NCBI RefSeq assembly: GCF_000321045.1
Contig: NZ_HE578948.1
Span: 376,961-440,960, forward strand
Source of the DNA: Phytobacter massiliensis JC163
GTDB lineage: Bacteria; Pseudomonadota; Gammaproteobacteria; Enterobacterales; Enterobacteriaceae
DNA: 64,000 bases
Direction of reading: 5' to 3'
Notes under the pieces: model-generated
Database searches by the model: none
What the model was told of the DNA's origin: nothing
The model's input: only the letters and a program-made list of their open reading frames with translations
Made by a program: the position numbers and the translations under genes
In this document: piece after piece, positions 18,680 through 28,586 of the stretch
Layout of the letters: every line of letters begins with the position of its first letter
How positions within the stretch are numbered: position 1 is the first letter of the stretch

Positions 18680-19443
18680 GTCAGCCACTGTTATCCGTCA
18701 ACGGCCTGATGATGCGTTTTGGCGGCCTGCTGGCCGTCAACAACGTAGCGCTGGATTTGCACCCTCAGGAAATTGTTTCGCTGATTGGCCCCAATGGCGC
18801 GGGTAAAACGACCGTGTTTAACTGCCTGACCGGTTTCTACAAGCCGACGGGCGGCACCATTATGCTGCGTGACCAGCATCTGGAAGGGCTGCCAGGCCAG
18901 CAGATTGCCCGTATGGGCGTCGTTCGTACTTTCCAGCACGTTCGCCTGTTCCGTGAGATGACGGTGATTGAGAACCTGCTGGTAGCGCAGCATCAGCAGC
19001 TGAAAACCGGCGTCTTTTCCGGCCTGCTGAAAACGCCGTCGTTCCGTCGCGCCCAGAGCGAGGCGCTGGACCGCGCCGCCACCTGGCTTGAGCGTATTGG
19101 CCTGCTGGAGCACGCCAACCGTCAGGCCAGCAACCTGGCCTATGGCGACCAGCGGCGGCTGGAGATTGCCCGCTGCATGGTGACGCAGCCGGAAATTCTG
19201 ATGCTCGATGAACCAGCGGCGGGGCTTAACCCGAAAGAGACGAAAGAGCTGGACGAGCTGATCGTGGAATTGCGCAGCCATCACAACACCACCATCCTGC
19301 TGATTGAGCATGATATGAAACTGGTGATGGGTATTTCGGATCGTATTTACGTCGTTAACCAGGGCACCCCGCTGGCAAACGGCACGCCGGAAGAGATTCG
19401 CAACAACCCGGATGTGATCCGTGCCTATTTAGGTGAGGCATAA
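18676..19443 (+). CDS. livG: Branched-chain amino acid ABC ATPase LivG
   Basis: LivG powers the importer together with LivF. The 255-residue protein has Walker [10 protein letters not shown] at 38-46, the signature [13 protein letters not shown], Walker [13 protein letters not shown] and LLIEHDM. It starts inside the livM stop region and ends one base before the livF start. Confidence 0.97.
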   Translation: MSQPLLSVNGLMMRFGGLLAVNNVALDLHPQEIVSLIGPNGAGKTTVFNCLTGFYKPTGGTIMLRDQHLEGLPGQQIARMGVVRTFQHVRLFREMTVIENLLVAQHQQLKTGVFSGLLKTPSFRRAQSEALDRAATWLERIGLLEHANRQASNLAYGDQRRLEIARCMVTQPEILMLDEPAAGLNPKETKELDELIVELRSHHNTTILLIEHDMKLVMGISDRIYVVNQGTPLANGTPEEIRNNPDVIRAYLGEA

Positions 19444-19444
19444 G

Positions 19445-20158
19445 ATGGAAAAAGTAATGCTGTCTTTTGACAAAGTTAACGCCCACTATGGCAAAATTCA
19501 GGCGCTGCACGACGTCAGCCTGCATATTAATCAGGGTGAAATCGTTACGCTTATCGGCGCCAACGGCGCGGGTAAAACCACGCTGCTCGGGACGCTCTGC
19601 GGCGACCCGCGCGCCTCCAGCGGCACTATTGTCTTTGACGGTAAAGACATTACCGACTGGCAGACGGCGAAAATTATGCGTGAAGCCGTCGCGATTGTGC
19701 CGGAAGGGCGTCGTGTCTTTTCGCGCATGACGGTAGAAGAGAACCTGGCGATGGGCGGATTCTTTGCCGACCGCGACCAGTTCCAGAGCCGCATCAAATG
19801 GGTCTACGAACTGTTTCCGCGTCTGCATGAACGCCGCATTCAGCGGGCGGGCACCATGTCCGGCGGCGAGCAGCAGATGCTGGCGATTGGCCGCGCGCTG
19901 ATGAGCCAGCCGCGCCTGCTGCTGCTTGATGAACCTTCGCTTGGCCTTGCGCCAATCATCATTCAGCAGATTTTCGACACCATTGAGCAGCTGCGTAAAG
20001 AGGGGATGACCATCTTCCTCGTTGAGCAGAACGCCAACCAGGCCCTCAAGCTTGCCGACCGCGGCTACGTGCTGGAAAACGGCCATGTGGTGCTCTCCGA
20101 TACCGGAGATGCGCTGCTGGCAAACGAAGCGGTGCGCAGCGCCTATTTAGGCGGTTAA
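19445..20158 (+). CDS. livF: Branched-chain amino acid ABC ATPase LivF
   Basis: LivF is the partner ATPase. From ATG 19445 it has 237 residues, as in E. coli, with Walker A GANGAGKTT at 38-46, the signature MSGGEQQMLAIGRAL, Walker B LLLLDEPSLGLAP and the family ending NEAVRSAYLGG. An ATG 12 bp upstream lies inside livG and is not preferred. A terminator follows. Confidence 0.97.
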   Translation: MEKVMLSFDKVNAHYGKIQALHDVSLHINQGEIVTLIGANGAGKTTLLGTLCGDPRASSGTIVFDGKDITDWQTAKIMREAVAIVPEGRRVFSRMTVEENLAMGGFFADRDQFQSRIKWVYELFPRLHERRIQRAGTMSGGEQQMLAIGRALMSQPRLLLLDEPSLGLAPIIIQQIFDTIEQLRKEGMTIFLVEQNANQALKLADRGYVLENGHVVLSDTGDALLANEAVRSAYLGG

Positions 20159-20169
20159 CTCAAAGCAAA

Positions 20170-20195
20170 ACGGCAGCCATCAGGCTGTCGTTTTT
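20170..20195 (+). terminator. livKHMGF terminator
   Basis: ACGGCAGCC (20170-20178), loop ATCA, and GGCTGTCGT (20183-20191) form a 9-bp stem with one G-T pair, followed by five T. Confidence 0.88.
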
Positions 20196-20264
20196 AGTGT
20201 TTTCTCCCTCTCCCTGTGGGAGAGGGCCGGGGTGAGGGCATCAGGCCGCTCGATCTCCCATCCC
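20194..20264 (+). repeat. 71-bp direct repeat, left copy, flanking phd–doc
   Basis: The segment matches 20926-20996 at 70 of 71 positions (C20208 versus T20940). It includes the palindromic CCCTCTCCCTGTGGGAGAGG core and GGGGTGAGGGCATCAGG. It begins in the T run of the livF terminator and ends about 45 bp before the phd operator. Confidence 0.95.
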
Positions 20265-20310
20265 CGTTCCCCCGTATCGAGCTATGTCTCGCATCGGCTG
20301 CTCTCTTCTT

Positions 20311-20327
20311 GTACAATTAACTTGTAC
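20311..20327. promoter_or_regulatory. Palindromic Phd operator
   Basis: GTACAA (20311-20316), TTAAC and TTGTAC (20322-20327) form a perfect inverted repeat 15 bp before the phd start. It is followed by an AAGGAGG ribosome site. Phd-type antitoxins autorepress at such a palindrome; here this is inferred. Confidence 0.6.
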
Positions 20328-20342
20328 TTAAAAGGAGGCTTT

Positions 20343-20564
20343 ATGCGTACAATGAACTATAGCGAAGCCAGACAAAATCTGGCCTCAGCGCTGGATTCTG
20401 CGGCAACGGGAACGCCTGTAACCATTACACGGCGCGGCCATAAGCCAGCGGTTATCATCAGTGCGGAAGAGTTCGAGCGTTACCTGGCGGCAAAGCTCGA
20501 TGCCGAATTTGAAGCCATTATGGGCGTTCACGGAAACGAAATCAGGGAACTGGCTGACAGATGA
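20343..20564 (+). CDS. phd: Phd/YefM-family antitoxin
   Basis: The 73-residue protein starts MRTMNYSEARQNLASALDSA, with ITRRGHKPAVIISAEEFER, the Phd/YefM DNA-binding fold, and an acidic tail that should fold on the toxin. The start is the ATG at 20343, seven bases after AAGGAGG; a longer in-frame reading from 20232 runs through the repeat and is rejected. It overlaps doc by ATGA, so the two are translationally coupled. Confidence 0.9.
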   Translation: MRTMNYSEARQNLASALDSAATGTPVTITRRGHKPAVIISAEEFERYLAAKLDAEFEAIMGVHGNEIRELADR

Positions 20565-20929
20565 CTTTGCAATTTATCTCAGCGGAAGAGATAGTCGTGT
20601 TCCATGACAAACTTCTGAGCGTGACGCCTGGCGTAACGGGTATGCCAGACCCAGGCCGCGCAGAAGCCTTGTTATACCGCGTATTAAATAAATATGAATA
20701 CGAAGGGGTGACCGATATCTGGCTTCTTGCAGCGATGCATTTGCTGGCTATTTCTCGCGGGCATATTTTCAATGATGGCAATAAGCGTACCGCCTTGTTT
20801 ATCACCTTATTGTTTCTCAGGCGTAACGGCATTTCACTAAATGCCAACCCCTATTTTGTCACGCTAACGGTTGAGGCCGCCGCAGGTTGTTTGTCGCTTG
20901 AGGAAATCGCCCGACGTTTGCGCCGTTAG
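20561..20929 (+). CDS. doc: Doc-type Fic-fold toxin
   Basis: Doc kinases phosphorylate EF-Tu and stop translation. The 122-residue protein carries the Doc version of the Fic motif, HIFNDGNKRT, at residues 68-77 with the histidine and NKR intact, so it looks active. Length and MTLQFISAEEIVVFHDKLL start fit the family. The stop codon lies inside the right-hand 71-bp repeat. The module is absent from the E. coli livF–ugpB interval. Confidence 0.92.
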   Translation: MTLQFISAEEIVVFHDKLLSVTPGVTGMPDPGRAEALLYRVLNKYEYEGVTDIWLLAAMHLLAISRGHIFNDGNKRTALFITLLFLRRNGISLNANPYFVTLTVEAAAGCLSLEEIARRLRR

Positions 20930-20996
20930 TGTTTTCTCCTTCTCCCTGTGGGAGAGGGCCGGGGTGAGGGCATCAGGCCGCTCGATCTCCCATCCC
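20926..20996 (+). repeat. 71-bp direct repeat, right copy, flanking phd–doc
   Basis: This is the partner of 20194-20264, offset by exactly 732 bp. It starts within the last codons of doc and ends about 40 bp before the first Pho box of ugpB. Recombination between the copies would remove phd–doc cleanly. Confidence 0.95.
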
Positions 20997-21035
20997 TCCG
21001 CGCCTTCACGATTCCATCATCTCTCTGACGCCTGG

Positions 21036-21086
21036 CTGTCATCATTCTGTAAATAAAAAGTTATTTTTCTGTCATTCGAGCATGTC
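21036..21086 (+). promoter_or_regulatory. Two Pho boxes upstream of ugpB
   Basis: CTGTCAT-CATT-CTGTAAA at 21036-21053 and CTGTCAT-TCGA-GCATGTC at 21069-21086 each follow the PhoB 7-4-7 pattern. The second resembles the E. coli ugp Pho box. They place the operon under phosphate starvation control. Confidence 0.85.
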
Positions 21087-21150
21087 ATGTTACTTCGCGA
21101 GCATATATCGCGTGATATCGCGCATCCGGCACAACAAGAGAGAAAACCGA

Positions 21151-22467
21151 ATGACACCGTTACGACACACAGCTTTAGGTCTGGCGCTTGGGATGATCTT
21201 TGCAGGCAATGCAGCCGCCGTTACCACTATTCCGTTCTGGCATTCGATGGAAGGTGAACTGGGCAAAGAAGTGGACTCCCTGGCGCAGCGTTTTAACGAT
21301 ACCCACCCGGATTACAAAATTGTGCCGGTCTATAAAGGCAACTATGAGCAGAGCCTGAGCGCCGGTATCGCCGCTTTCCGCACCGGTAACGCGCCGGCGC
21401 TGCTGCAGGTGTATGAAGTGGGCACGGCAACCATGATGGCCTCTAAGGCAATCAAACCGGTCTATGAAGTGTTCAAGGATGCGGGCATCAACTTTGATGA
21501 GTCGCAGTTCGTGCCGACGGTTTCCGGTTATTACACGGATTCCAAATCTGGCCACCTGCTGTCCCAGCCGTTTAACAGCTCCACCCCGGTGCTCTACTAC
21601 AACAAAGACGCCTTTAAGAAAGCAGGCTTAGACCCGGAGCAGCCGCCGAAAACCTGGCAGGATCTGGCTGCCTATACCGCAAAACTGAAAGCGGCCGGCA
21701 TGAAGTGCGGCTACGCTAGCGGCTGGCAGGGCTGGATCCAGATTGAAAACTTCAGCGCCTGGCACGGCCTGCCGGTGGCGACCAAAAACAACGGCTTTGA
21801 CGGCACGGACGCGGTGCTGGAGTTCAACAAGCCGGAGCAGGTGAAGCATATCGCGCTGTTGCAGGCGCTGAACAAGAAGGGCGATTTCAGCTACTTCGGG
21901 CGTAAGGATGAGTCCACCGAGAAGTTCTACAACGGCGACTGCGCTATCACGACGGCCTCTTCCGGGTCGCTGGCGGATATCCGCCACTATGCCAAATTCA
22001 ACTACGGCGTGGGCATGATGCCTTACGACGCCGATGTCAAAGGCGCGCCGCAGAACGCCATTATTGGCGGCGCGAGCCTGTGGGTTATGCAGGGTAAAGA
22101 CAAAGCCATTTACACCGGCGTGGCGCAGTTCCTCGACTTCCTGGCGAAGCCGGAAAACGCCGCCGAATGGCATCAGAAAACCGGTTATCTGCCAATCACG
22201 AAAGCGGCTTACGACCTGACCCGCGAGCAGGGCTTCTACGATAAGAACCCCGGTGCGGACATTGCTACCCGTCAGATGCTGAACAAGCCGCCGTTGCCGT
22301 TCACCAAAGGGCTGCGTCTGGGCAATATGCCGCAGATTCGCACCATTGTGGATGAGGAACTGGAGAGCGTCTGGACCGGTAAGAAAACCCCGCAGCAGGC
22401 GCTGGACGCGGCGGTAGAGCGTGGCAACCAGCTCCTGCGCCGCTTTGAGCAGTCGACCAAATCTTAA
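21151..22467 (+). CDS. ugpB: sn-Glycerol-3-phosphate binding protein UgpB
   Basis: UgpB binds glycerol-3-phosphate and glycerophosphodiesters in the periplasm for the UgpAEC importer. From ATG 21151 it has 438 residues, the E. coli length, with signal peptide [19 protein letters not shown] ending at NAAA before [13 protein letters not shown]. It is a group 1 extracellular solute-binding protein. An in-frame start at 21082 overlaps the second Pho box and is rejected. It heads ugpBAECQ. Confidence 0.97.
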   Translation: MTPLRHTALGLALGMIFAGNAAAVTTIPFWHSMEGELGKEVDSLAQRFNDTHPDYKIVPVYKGNYEQSLSAGIAAFRTGNAPALLQVYEVGTATMMASKAIKPVYEVFKDAGINFDESQFVPTVSGYYTDSKSGHLLSQPFNSSTPVLYYNKDAFKKAGLDPEQPPKTWQDLAAYTAKLKAAGMKCGYASGWQGWIQIENFSAWHGLPVATKNNGFDGTDAVLEFNKPEQVKHIALLQALNKKGDFSYFGRKDESTEKFYNGDCAITTASSGSLADIRHYAKFNYGVGMMPYDADVKGAPQNAIIGGASLWVMQGKDKAIYTGVAQFLDFLAKPENAAEWHQKTGYLPITKAAYDLTREQGFYDKNPGADIATRQMLNKPPLPFTKGLRLGNMPQIRTIVDEELESVWTGKKTPQQALDAAVERGNQLLRRFEQSTKS

Positions 22468-22477
22468 TTAAAACCTG

Positions 22478-22572
22478 CCCCTCACCCTAACCCTCTCCCC
22501 ACAGGGGAGAGGGGACGGTACGGAGCCGCCTTTTCTCCCTCGCCCCTTTGGGGAGAGGGCCGGGGTGAGGGG
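22478..22572. repeat. Inverted pair of GC-rich repeats between ugpB and ugpA
   Basis: A reverse copy CCCCTCACCCTAACCCTCTC... (22478-22514) faces a forward copy ending GAGGGCCGGGGTGAGGGG (22535-22572). Each is a hairpin and the two can pair with each other. They fill the whole ugpB–ugpA gap. Confidence 0.9.
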
Positions 22573-22592
22573 AAAACTACCAGAGCCAAACT

Positions 22593-23480
22593 ATGTCTTC
22601 ATCCCGTCCGGTATTCCGCTCGCGCTGGCTACCTTATGCGCTGGTCGCCCCGCAGCTCATTATTACCCTCATCTTTTTTATCTGGCCCGCGGGGGAAGCG
22701 CTGTGGTACTCCGTGCAGAGCGTCGATCCTTTTGGCTTTTCCAGCCAGTTTGTCGGCATGGCGAACTTCACCGCGCTGTTTCATGACAGCTACTACCTCG
22801 ACGCCTTCTGGACCACCATCAAATTTAGCGCGCTGGTCACCTTCTTTGGTATTTTCGCCTCGCTCTTTTTTGCCGCGCTGGTGGATAACGTGGTGCGCGG
22901 CAGCCGCCTCTATCAGACGCTGATGCTGCTGCCTTATGCCGTTGCGCCTGCCGTCGCCGCGGTACTGTGGATTTTCCTCTTTAACCCCGGGCGCGGGCTG
23001 GTGACCCATTTTCTGGCGGAGTTTGGCTACGACTGGAACCATGCGCAAAACAGCGGGCAGGCGATGTTCTTAGTGGTATTCGCGTCGGTCTGGAAGCAGA
23101 TTAGTTACAACTTCTTATTCTTCTTTGCCGCGCTGCAATCGATTCCCCGCTCGCTGGTCGAGGCGGCGGCTATCGACGGCGCTGGGCCAATCCGTCGCTT
23201 TTTCAAACTGTCGCTGCCGTTAATCGCCCCGGTGAGCTTCTTCCTGCTGGTGGTGAACCTGGTTTACGCCTTTTTCGATACTTTCCCGGTTATTGACGCG
23301 GCGACCGCAGGCGGCCCGGTGCAGGCGACCACCACGCTCATTTATAAAATTTACCGCGAAGGCTTTGCCGGGCTGGATCTCTCCGCCTCTGCCGCCCAGT
23401 CGGTGGTGCTGATGGTGCTGGTCATCATCCTGACGGTGATTCAGTTCCGCTACGTTGAAAACAAGGTGCGCTATCAATGA
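22593..23480 (+). CDS. ugpA: Glycerol-3-phosphate ABC permease UgpA
   Basis: UgpA is an inner-membrane subunit of the Ugp importer. At 295 residues it has six predicted helices and the EAA loop [22 protein letters not shown] that docks UgpC. It overlaps ugpE by 4 bp. Unlike the tightly joined genes after it, it is 125 bp from ugpB, the gap being filled with repeats. Confidence 0.97.
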   Translation: MSSSRPVFRSRWLPYALVAPQLIITLIFFIWPAGEALWYSVQSVDPFGFSSQFVGMANFTALFHDSYYLDAFWTTIKFSALVTFFGIFASLFFAALVDNVVRGSRLYQTLMLLPYAVAPAVAAVLWIFLFNPGRGLVTHFLAEFGYDWNHAQNSGQAMFLVVFASVWKQISYNFLFFFAALQSIPRSLVEAAAIDGAGPIRRFFKLSLPLIAPVSFFLLVVNLVYAFFDTFPVIDAATAGGPVQATTTLIYKIYREGFAGLDLSASAAQSVVLMVLVIILTVIQFRYVENKVRYQ

Positions 23481-24322
23481 TCGAGAATCGTCCCGGCCTG
23501 ACCCTGTTCAGCCATATTCTGCTCATCCTTGGCATCGTGACGATCCTGTTTCCGCTGTATGTCGCTTTCGTGGCGGCGACGCTGGATGCCAGAGCCGTTT
23601 TTGAAACGCCGATGACGCTGATCCCCGGCACGCATCTGCTGGAAAATATGCGCACTATTTGGGTCAACGGCGTGGGGGCCAACAGCGCGCCGTTCTGGCT
23701 GATGCTGACCAACAGCTTCATCATGGCGCTGGCTATTACCGTCGGCAAAATCGCCGTGTCGATCCTGTCGGCCTTCGCCATCGTCTGGTTTCGCTTCCCG
23801 CTGCGTAATCTTTTCTTCTGGATGATCTTCATCACCCTGATGCTGCCGGTGGAAGTGCGTATTTTCCCGACGGTGGAGGTGATAGCCAACCTGAAGATGC
23901 TGGACAGCTATACCGGCTTAACGCTGCCGCTGATGGCCTCTGCGACGGCTACCTTCCTGTTTCGCCAGTTCTTTATGACGCTGCCCGATGAACTGATGGA
24001 GGCCGCGCGTATTGACGGCGCGTCGCCGATGCGCTTTTTCCGCGATATTGTGCTGCCGCTCTCCCGCACCAACCTCGCGGCGCTGTTTGTTATCACGTTT
24101 ATTTACGGCTGGAACCAGTATCTGTGGCCGCTGCTGATCGTCAGCGACGTCAGCCTTGGCACCGCCGTGGCGGGCATCAAAGGCATGATCGCCACCGGTG
24201 AAGGCACCACGCAATGGAACCTGGTGATGGCGGCGATGCTGCTAACGCTTATTCCCCCGGTAGTGATTGTGTTAGCCATGCAGCGCGCGTTCGTTCGTGG
24301 TTTGGTCGACAGTGAGAAATAA
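23477..24322 (+). CDS. ugpE: Glycerol-3-phosphate ABC permease UgpE
   Basis: UgpE is the second permease, 281 residues as in E. coli, with six helices and the EAA loop [21 protein letters not shown]. The coupled start (ATGA) overlaps ugpA; ugpC follows after 14 bp. Confidence 0.97.
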   Translation: MIENRPGLTLFSHILLILGIVTILFPLYVAFVAATLDARAVFETPMTLIPGTHLLENMRTIWVNGVGANSAPFWLMLTNSFIMALAITVGKIAVSILSAFAIVWFRFPLRNLFFWMIFITLMLPVEVRIFPTVEVIANLKMLDSYTGLTLPLMASATATFLFRQFFMTLPDELMEAARIDGASPMRFFRDIVLPLSRTNLAALFVITFIYGWNQYLWPLLIVSDVSLGTAVAGIKGMIATGEGTTQWNLVMAAMLLTLIPPVVIVLAMQRAFVRGLVDSEK

Positions 24323-24336
24323 GGGAAACAACCTTC

Positions 24337-25410
24337 ATGGCAGGACTTAAATTACAGGCCGTCACCAAAAGCTGGGACAACGGCAAAACCCAGGTGATTC
24401 AACCGCTAACGCTGGATGTGGCGGACGGGGAGTTTATTGTGATGGTCGGCCCGTCCGGCTGCGGCAAATCTACCCTGCTGCGCATGGTGGCGGGTCTTGA
24501 GCGCGTCACCGCTGGCGATATCTGGATTGACCAGCAGCGGGTTACCGAAATGGAGCCGAAAGATCGCGGTATCGCGATGGTCTTTCAGAACTACGCTCTC
24601 TATCCGCATATGAGCGTCGAGGAGAACATGGCCTGGGGGCTGAAAATCCGCGGTATGGGCAAAGGGCACATTGCCGAGCGGGTAAAGGAAGCGGCGCGCA
24701 TTCTGGAGCTGGATGGCTTACTCCAGCGCCGCCCGCGCGAGCTTTCCGGCGGCCAGCGCCAGCGTGTGGCGATGGGGCGCGCTATCGTCCGCGACCCGGC
24801 CGTTTTTCTCTTCGATGAGCCGCTCTCCAACCTGGATGCCAAACTGCGCGTGCAGATGCGCCTGGAGTTACAACATCTGCACCGTCGCCTGCAGACCACT
24901 TCGCTGTACGTTACCCATGACCAGGTGGAAGCGATGACCCTGGCGCAGCGGGTAATGGTGATGAATAAAGGGGTGGCGGAACAGATTGGCACGCCGGTTG
25001 AAGTGTACGAGAAACCGGCCAGTCGCTTCGTGGCGAGCTTTATCGGCAGCCCGGCGATGAACCTGCTGGACGGGCGCATCAGCAGTACCGGCACCCACTT
25101 TGAGCTGGCGAGCGGCATGGCGTTGCCCATCAACTGGTACTATCGCGGCTACGCCGGACGGAAGATGACGCTGGGTATCCGCCCGGAACATATTGCGCTA
25201 AGCTCACAGTCCGCAGGGGGCGTCCCGCTGGTGATGGACACGCTGGAGATGCTGGGCGCGGATAATCTGGCCCACGGGCGCTGGGGCGACCATAAGCTGG
25301 TTGTCCGGCTGTCGCATCAGGAGCGCCCGACGGCGGGCAGCACGCTGTGGCTGCATCTGCCGGAAAACCATCTGCACCTTTTTGACGGTGAAACAGGACA
25401 ACGCGTATGA
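24337..25410 (+). CDS. ugpC: Glycerol-3-phosphate ABC ATPase UgpC
   Basis: UgpC hydrolyses ATP for the importer. The 357-residue protein has Walker [10 protein letters not shown] at 38-46, the signature [15 protein letters not shown], Walker [15 protein letters not shown], and the MalK-like C-terminal regulatory TOBE domain (about 240-357). It overlaps ugpQ by 4 bp. Confidence 0.97.
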   Translation: MAGLKLQAVTKSWDNGKTQVIQPLTLDVADGEFIVMVGPSGCGKSTLLRMVAGLERVTAGDIWIDQQRVTEMEPKDRGIAMVFQNYALYPHMSVEENMAWGLKIRGMGKGHIAERVKEAARILELDGLLQRRPRELSGGQRQRVAMGRAIVRDPAVFLFDEPLSNLDAKLRVQMRLELQHLHRRLQTTSLYVTHDQVEAMTLAQRVMVMNKGVAEQIGTPVEVYEKPASRFVASFIGSPAMNLLDGRISSTGTHFELASGMALPINWYYRGYAGRKMTLGIRPEHIALSSQSAGGVPLVMDTLEMLGADNLAHGRWGDHKLVVRLSHQERPTAGSTLWLHLPENHLHLFDGETGQRV

Positions 25411-26147
25411 GTAACTGGCCCTACCCCCACATTGTCGCCCATCGCGGCGGCGGCAAGCTCGCACCGGAAAATACCCTCGCGGCGATTGACGTGGGCGCCC
25501 GCCATGGTCACACCATGATTGAATTCGACGTGAAGCTGTCGAAAGACGGGCATATTTTTCTGCTGCACGATGACAATCTGGAGCGCACCAGCAACGGCTG
25601 GGGTATTGCGGGCGAACTGAGCTGGCAGGATCTGCTGAACGTAGACGCGGGCGGCTGGTACAGCGGCGAGTTTAAAGGCGAGCCGCTGCCGTTACTGTCG
25701 CAGGTGGCGGAGCGCTGCCGGACGCTGAATTTACTGGCCAATATTGAAATCAAACCCACCACCGGCACCGGGCCTGTCACCGGGAAAGCGGTGGCGCTGG
25801 CGGCCCGCGAGCTGTGGGCCGGTATGACGCCGCCCCTGCTCTCCTCGTTTGAAGTGGACGCCCTTGAGGCGGCGCAGGCGGCGGCCCCGGAACTGCCGCG
25901 CGGCCTGCTGCTGGACGAATGGCGCGACGACTGGCATGAACTCACTCAGCGCCTCGGCTGCGTGTCGATTCACCTTAACCACCGTCTTCTCGATGAAGCG
26001 CGGGTAGATGCGTTACGGGAGGCGGGGCTGCGTATTCTGGTCTACACCGTCAACCATCCCCAGCGCGCGTCGCAGCTGCTGCGCTGGGGCATTGACTGTA
26101 TCTGTACCGACAACATTGCGGTTATCGGGCCTGATTTTCAGCCCTAG
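25407..26147 (+). CDS. ugpQ: Glycerophosphodiester phosphodiesterase UgpQ
   Basis: UgpQ is the cytosolic enzyme that cleaves glycerophosphodiesters to glycerol-3-phosphate and an alcohol. The 246-residue GDPD-fold protein shows [18 protein letters not shown] with the catalytic histidine and arginine, [10 protein letters not shown] and [13 protein letters not shown]. It has no signal peptide. The last gene of the ugp operon; its stop overlaps the convergent yhhA by 4 bp. Confidence 0.97.
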   Translation: MSNWPYPHIVAHRGGGKLAPENTLAAIDVGARHGHTMIEFDVKLSKDGHIFLLHDDNLERTSNGWGIAGELSWQDLLNVDAGGWYSGEFKGEPLPLLSQVAERCRTLNLLANIEIKPTTGTGPVTGKAVALAARELWAGMTPPLLSSFEVDALEAAQAAAPELPRGLLLDEWRDDWHELTQRLGCVSIHLNHRLLDEARVDALREAGLRILVYTVNHPQRASQLLRWGIDCICTDNIAVIGPDFQP

Positions 26148-26596
26148 GGCGAGACGGTTTTTAACGGGATGTTAGCCTGCGGCGTCGTCACCGTATTCTG
26201 GTTTAGCATGTCGCCGTTACGTTTTTCCGGCAGCATATGCTGCTGCTGAGTTAAACCGGCGTCCGTATTGCTTCCCTGACGCAGCATCCCGCCATGGGTA
26301 TTGGGCAGCACCTGCTGTTGCCCCACGTTCAGTTCGCCCGGCTGCGATTGCAGCACGCGCTGCGAGTTGTTGTTGATCTGCGATTCCAGATGCTGCTGCT
26401 GCATGCGCGTTTGCGTCTGCAACTGTTGGTTCAACATGCCTTTCTGAACCTGCTGCTGCGAGTGCATTTGCGTCTGCAGCCGCTGCTGGCTGGGGATCTG
26501 ATAACCCGACATATTAGGGTTATTGGTGACGTTAAGCGGTTGTGCAAAAGCGGTCAGCGGTAAAAAAGCGGCCAGAATGAGCAGTTTTTTCATCAT
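26144..26596 (-). CDS. yhhA: Gln-rich secreted protein YhhA (DUF2756)
   Basis: The 150-residue protein has a signal peptide ([18 protein letters not shown]) and a mature part very rich in Gln, Asn and Met, with QTQ/QQQ stretches predicted to be a long helix or coiled coil (about residues 35-90). It matches E. coli YhhA in position and character. Function is unknown. It may start at the second methionine. ggt is divergent, 114 bp away. Confidence 0.88.
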   Translation of the reverse strand: MMKKLLILAAFLPLTAFAQPLNVTNNPNMSGYQIPSQQRLQTQMHSQQQVQKGMLNQQLQTQTRMQQQHLESQINNNSQRVLQSQPGELNVGQQQVLPNTHGGMLRQGSNTDAGLTQQQHMLPEKRNGDMLNQNTVTTPQANIPLKTVSP

Positions 26597-26710
26597 CGTA
26601 TCCTCCCTGTGAGGTGTCCTTTTAGTTTAATCCGTTTCGCGCGCAACGATGATCTTTTAAGCGTTCTGAACCAGACTTAAGCGGGTACTCGGTCCTGTCT
26701 GTGGAGAACG

Positions 26711-28504
26711 ATGATGAAGAAACAGAAGTTTGCGCGTTGGGTGGCGATTGCCGCTCTGATGGCGGGTGGCTGTTTTAGCGTTACGGCGGCACCACCGCCT
26801 GTCGATGCGCCAGCGCCCGTATCAGCACCCGCAACCGCCCCGGCGGCTGCTCCGGTGTCCTATGGCGTGGAGGCGGATGTTTTTCATCCGGTACGCGCAA
26901 AGCAGGGCATGGTTGCCTCAGTGGATGAAGCCGCGACCCGCGTCGGGGTCGATATCCTCAAACAGGGCGGCAACGCCGTGGACGCCGCCGTGGCGGTGGG
27001 CTACGCGCTGGCGGTCACCCATCCACAGGCCGGTAACCTGGGCGGCGGCGGGTTTATGCTGATCCGCACCAAAGAGGGCAATACCACCGCTATCGACTTC
27101 CGCGAAATGGCCCCTGCAGCGGCCACGCGCGATATGTTCCTGGACGATCAGGGTAACGCAGACAGCAAGAAATCGCTGACGTCGCACTTAGCCACCGGCA
27201 CCCCGGGCACGGTGGCGGGCTTTTCACTGGCGCTGGAAAAATATGGCACCCTGCCGCTGAGTAAGGTGATACAGCCTGCCATTAAGCTGGCGAAGCAGGG
27301 GTTTGTGGTCAATGATGCGCTGGCGGATGACCTTAAAACCTATGGGAGCGAGGTGCTGCCGAATCACGACAACAGCAGGGCTATTTTCTGGAAAGATGGC
27401 GAGCCGTTGAAGAAGGGTGAAAAACTGGTGCAGGCCAACCTGGCAAAAAGCCTGGAGACGATCGCCGAAAAGGGGCCCGACGCTTTTTATAAGGGGGCGA
27501 TTGCCGACCAAATCGCGCAGGAGATGAGTAAAAACGGCGGCCTGATGACCAAAGAGGATCTGGCTGCCTATAAAGCCGTTGAGCGCACGCCCATCAGCGG
27601 CGACTACCGGGGCTATCAGGTCTTCTCTATGCCGCCGCCCTCATCCGGCGGAATTCATATCGTGCAGATCCTGAATATCCTTGAGAATTTCGATCTGGCG
27701 AAATACGGCTTTGGCAGCGCCGACGCGCTGCAGGTGATGGCGGAAGCGGAAAAGTACGCCTACGCCGACCGCTCTGAATATCTTGGCGACCCCGATTTCG
27801 TGAAGGTGCCGTGGCAGGCGCTGACCAACAAGGAGTACGCCAAATCCATCGCTCAGCAAATCGACGTCAATAAAGCCAGACCGTCGAGCCAGATTCGCCC
27901 CGGCAAGCTGGAGCCTTATGAAAGTAACCAGACCACGCACTTTTCGGTGGTGGATAAAGAGGGCAACGCCGTCGCGGTCACTTATACCCTCAACACCACT
28001 TTCGGCACCGGCATTGTGGCGGGCAATACCGGGATCCTGCTGAATAACGAGATGGACGACTTTTCTGCCAAACCGGGCGTGCCGAACGTTTACGGGCTGG
28101 TGGGCGGCGATGCTAACGCCGTCGGGCCGGGCAAGCGCCCGCTCTCTTCCATGTCGCCAACCATCGTAGTGAAAGACGGCAAAACCTGGCTGGTGACCGG
28201 CAGCCCTGGCGGTAGCCGGATTATCACTACTGTGCTGCAAATGGTAGTAAACAGCATCGATTTTAAGATGAACGTTGCCGAGGCGACCAACGCGCCGCGC
28301 TTCCACCATCAGTGGCTGCCGGATGAGCTGCGTGTGGAAAAAGGGTTCAGCCCGGATACGCTCAAACTGCTGGAGCAGAAGGGGCAGAAAGTCGCCGTCA
28401 AAGAGGCGATGGGCAGCACCCAGAGCATTATGATTGGCCAGGACGGCATGCTGTATGGCGCGTCTGACCCGCGTACCGTAGATGATTTAACGGCGGGGTA
28501 TTAA
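26711..28504 (+). CDS. ggt: Periplasmic gamma-glutamyltranspeptidase Ggt
   Basis: Ggt cleaves the gamma-glutamyl bond of glutathione and transfers or hydrolyses the glutamyl group. The 597-residue precursor has a signal peptide ending near VTAA and the conserved block AVGYALAVTHPQAGNLGGGG. The self-cleavage site is Q-T408, in SNQTTHFSVVDKEGN, giving large and small subunits. PLSSMSPTIV and TGSPGGSRI of the active site are present. It is 17 residues longer than E. coli Ggt because of a Pro/Ala/Val-rich stretch (about residues 27-49) just after the signal peptide. Confidence 0.97.
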   Translation: MMKKQKFARWVAIAALMAGGCFSVTAAPPPVDAPAPVSAPATAPAAAPVSYGVEADVFHPVRAKQGMVASVDEAATRVGVDILKQGGNAVDAAVAVGYALAVTHPQAGNLGGGGFMLIRTKEGNTTAIDFREMAPAAATRDMFLDDQGNADSKKSLTSHLATGTPGTVAGFSLALEKYGTLPLSKVIQPAIKLAKQGFVVNDALADDLKTYGSEVLPNHDNSRAIFWKDGEPLKKGEKLVQANLAKSLETIAEKGPDAFYKGAIADQIAQEMSKNGGLMTKEDLAAYKAVERTPISGDYRGYQVFSMPPPSSGGIHIVQILNILENFDLAKYGFGSADALQVMAEAEKYAYADRSEYLGDPDFVKVPWQALTNKEYAKSIAQQIDVNKARPSSQIRPGKLEPYESNQTTHFSVVDKEGNAVAVTYTLNTTFGTGIVAGNTGILLNNEMDDFSAKPGVPNVYGLVGGDANAVGPGKRPLSSMSPTIVVKDGKTWLVTGSPGGSRIITTVLQMVVNSIDFKMNVAEATNAPRFHHQWLPDELRVEKGFSPDTLKLLEQKGQKVAVKEAMGSTQSIMIGQDGMLYGASDPRTVDDLTAGY

Positions 28505-28586
28505 GGCTTCCCTCTTACACTAATTTCTTCCCAAAGGGACAATGGAAGCGGGAGTCCTTTGTTGCAGAAAGTATCAGGTGTGGTTT

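Noticed and set aside
20232-20342. In-frame N-terminal extension of phd
   Set aside because: The extra 37 codons come from the repeat and the operator; the ATG at 20343 has a strong AAGGAGG site and gives normal family length.
20194-20996. CRISPR array or IS element
   Set aside because: There are only two repeat copies with genes between them, with no regular spacers, no terminal inverted repeats and no transposase.
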